Assembly: GCA_041743835.1 (NCBI GenBank)
Contig: JBGTLW010000112.1
Location: forward strand, 1-10,016
Length of the DNA stretch: 10,016 nucleotides
Direction: 5' to 3'
Source: JBGTLW01 sp041743835
Lineage (GTDB): Bacteria; Planctomycetota; Phycisphaerae; Phycisphaerales; Phycisphaeraceae
Positions 9,557 through 10,016 of the stretch are shown here, one piece after another; within the stretch, counting starts at the first letter, position 1, and each line of letters begins with the position of its first letter. Under the pieces are notes generated by a model. That model saw only the letters and a program-made list of their open reading frames with translations, was not told the origin of the DNA and ran no database searches. The position numbers and the translations under genes were made by a program.

Positions 9557-9799
9557 ATGGCATCTGACCATCCCCAAACCCGGTACTTCACCGAGCAAGT
9601 GATGCGCAAGCGTCCATATCTGAAAATCGAATGGTGCATCGCCGCGATAGAGCAGCCTGTCAGACGAGAAATACAACCCGATGGGCGAATAAGACACTGG
9701 ACATTCGTTGAGGATATGGGAAAGTACCTAAGAGTCGTCACGCTGGAGGATGGCCAAACCCTCCTCAATGCCTTCCCTGACCGGGACTTCAAGCCATGA
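9557..9799 (+). CDS. DUF4258-like small protein, putative toxin of a TA-like pair
   Basis: This is an 80-residue soluble protein. The pattern TRYFTEQVMRKRPYLKIEW, then PVRREIQPDGRIRHW and YLRVVTLEDGQTLLNAFPDRDF, is familiar from small proteins encoded beside DUF2283 genes. The part from RIRHW to the end resembles the DUF4258 fold, which is compared with RelE/BrnT-like toxins. The ATG at 9557 keeps the family's usual N-terminus but has no evident ribosome binding site. It lies 9 bases after the acs stop, so translation may depend on read-through or re-initiation from acs. Its stop overlaps the next start by ATGA. Hand-counted GC for 9601-9780 is about 52%, against roughly 63-65% in sampled neighbours, with ATA, AGA and AAA codons, which suggests horizontal acquisition. 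Toxin activity is inferred only from size, pairing and resemblance. Confidence 0.7.
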   Translation: MASDHPQTRYFTEQVMRKRPYLKIEWCIAAIEQPVRREIQPDGRIRHWTFVEDMGKYLRVVTLEDGQTLLNAFPDRDFKP

Positions 9800-10016
9800 A
9801 AATACACTACTACCCCGAGACCGATTCGCTCTACATCGACTTGGCGGACAGCGTCAGTGTTGACTCGCAGGAGGTCCGCCCCGGCGTCGTATTGGACTTC
9901 GATGCCAATGGCCGCCTCGTCGGCATTGATCTGGACCAGGCGTCCCAACACACCGACCTCACCCACCTCGACCTCACCGACATCCCCGCCCGCATCACGG
10001 CACAGAAGACCGAGGC
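9796..10016 (+). CDS. DUF2283 domain protein, putative antitoxin partner (3' partial)
   Basis: The first 73 residues are visible and the frame is still open at the window edge. The family is usually under about 100 residues, so most of the protein is probably present. The DUF2283 signature is clear: MKIHYYPETDSLYIDLAD at the start, then a beta hairpin PGVVLDFDANGRLVGIDLD followed by a short helix region. The start overlaps the preceding stop (ATGA, 9796-9799), so the two are translationally coupled and probably made in fixed ratio. DUF2283 proteins are often encoded next to DUF4258-like or other small toxin-like proteins, and are suspected antitoxins or partners. No DNA-binding motif is seen in the visible part. 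GC is near 63%, unlike its upstream partner. Confidence 0.75.
   Translation, partial: MKIHYYPETDSLYIDLADSVSVDSQEVRPGVVLDFDANGRLVGIDLDQASQHTDLTHLDLTDIPARITAQKTE

Overview
The window comes from a GC-rich bacterium, most likely a planctomycete and perhaps of the Phycisphaerae type. This is inferred from the clustering of large membrane-anchored VWA, DUF4175-like and DUF4159 proteins, which is common in that phylum, and from the weak Shine-Dalgarno signals in this block. No rRNA or other phylogenetic marker is present, so the assignment is tentative. All convincing genes lie on the + strand.

Region 1 (start to 7288) is the downstream part of a Bat/MoxR-VWA-like envelope gene cluster. It holds the 3' end of a BatA-type membrane protein, then a VWA-domain protein with an intact metal site and an amidotransferase-like fold without its catalytic cysteine. 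Next come a very large DUF4175-like protein (three membrane segments, Ig-like beta domains, coiled coil, Gly/Gln-rich tail) and a small exported DUF4159 protein with four consecutive cysteines. The first three genes are joined by 4-base ATGA stop/start overlaps, so they are translationally coupled and probably form one inner-membrane/periplasmic assembly. A MoxR AAA+ ATPase and a DUF58 protein would be expected just upstream of the window. The DUF4159 gene follows after 14 bases and may also have its own promoter (TATAAT at 6568-6573), which would give a nearly leaderless mRNA.

Region 2 (7289-7468) is a 180-base intergenic stretch. It holds a weak hairpin, a pair of CTATCGC direct repeats spaced 20 bases apart, a weak promoter candidate and a strong ribosome binding site.

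Region 3 (7469-9547) encodes AMP-forming acetyl-CoA synthetase (Acs), which activates acetate to acetyl-CoA. Two features are unusual: an Ala/Pro/Gly/Ser-rich insertion of about 27 residues, part of it a 12-base tandem repeat, and Asn in place of a conserved active-site Arg in the A8 motif.

Region 4 (9557 to the end) is a compact two-gene module, a DUF4258-like protein followed by a DUF2283 protein. They overlap by ATGA, resemble a type II toxin-antitoxin layout, and begin only 9 bases after acs. The first of the pair has clearly lower GC than its surroundings, which suggests acquisition by transfer. The second is cut by the window edge.
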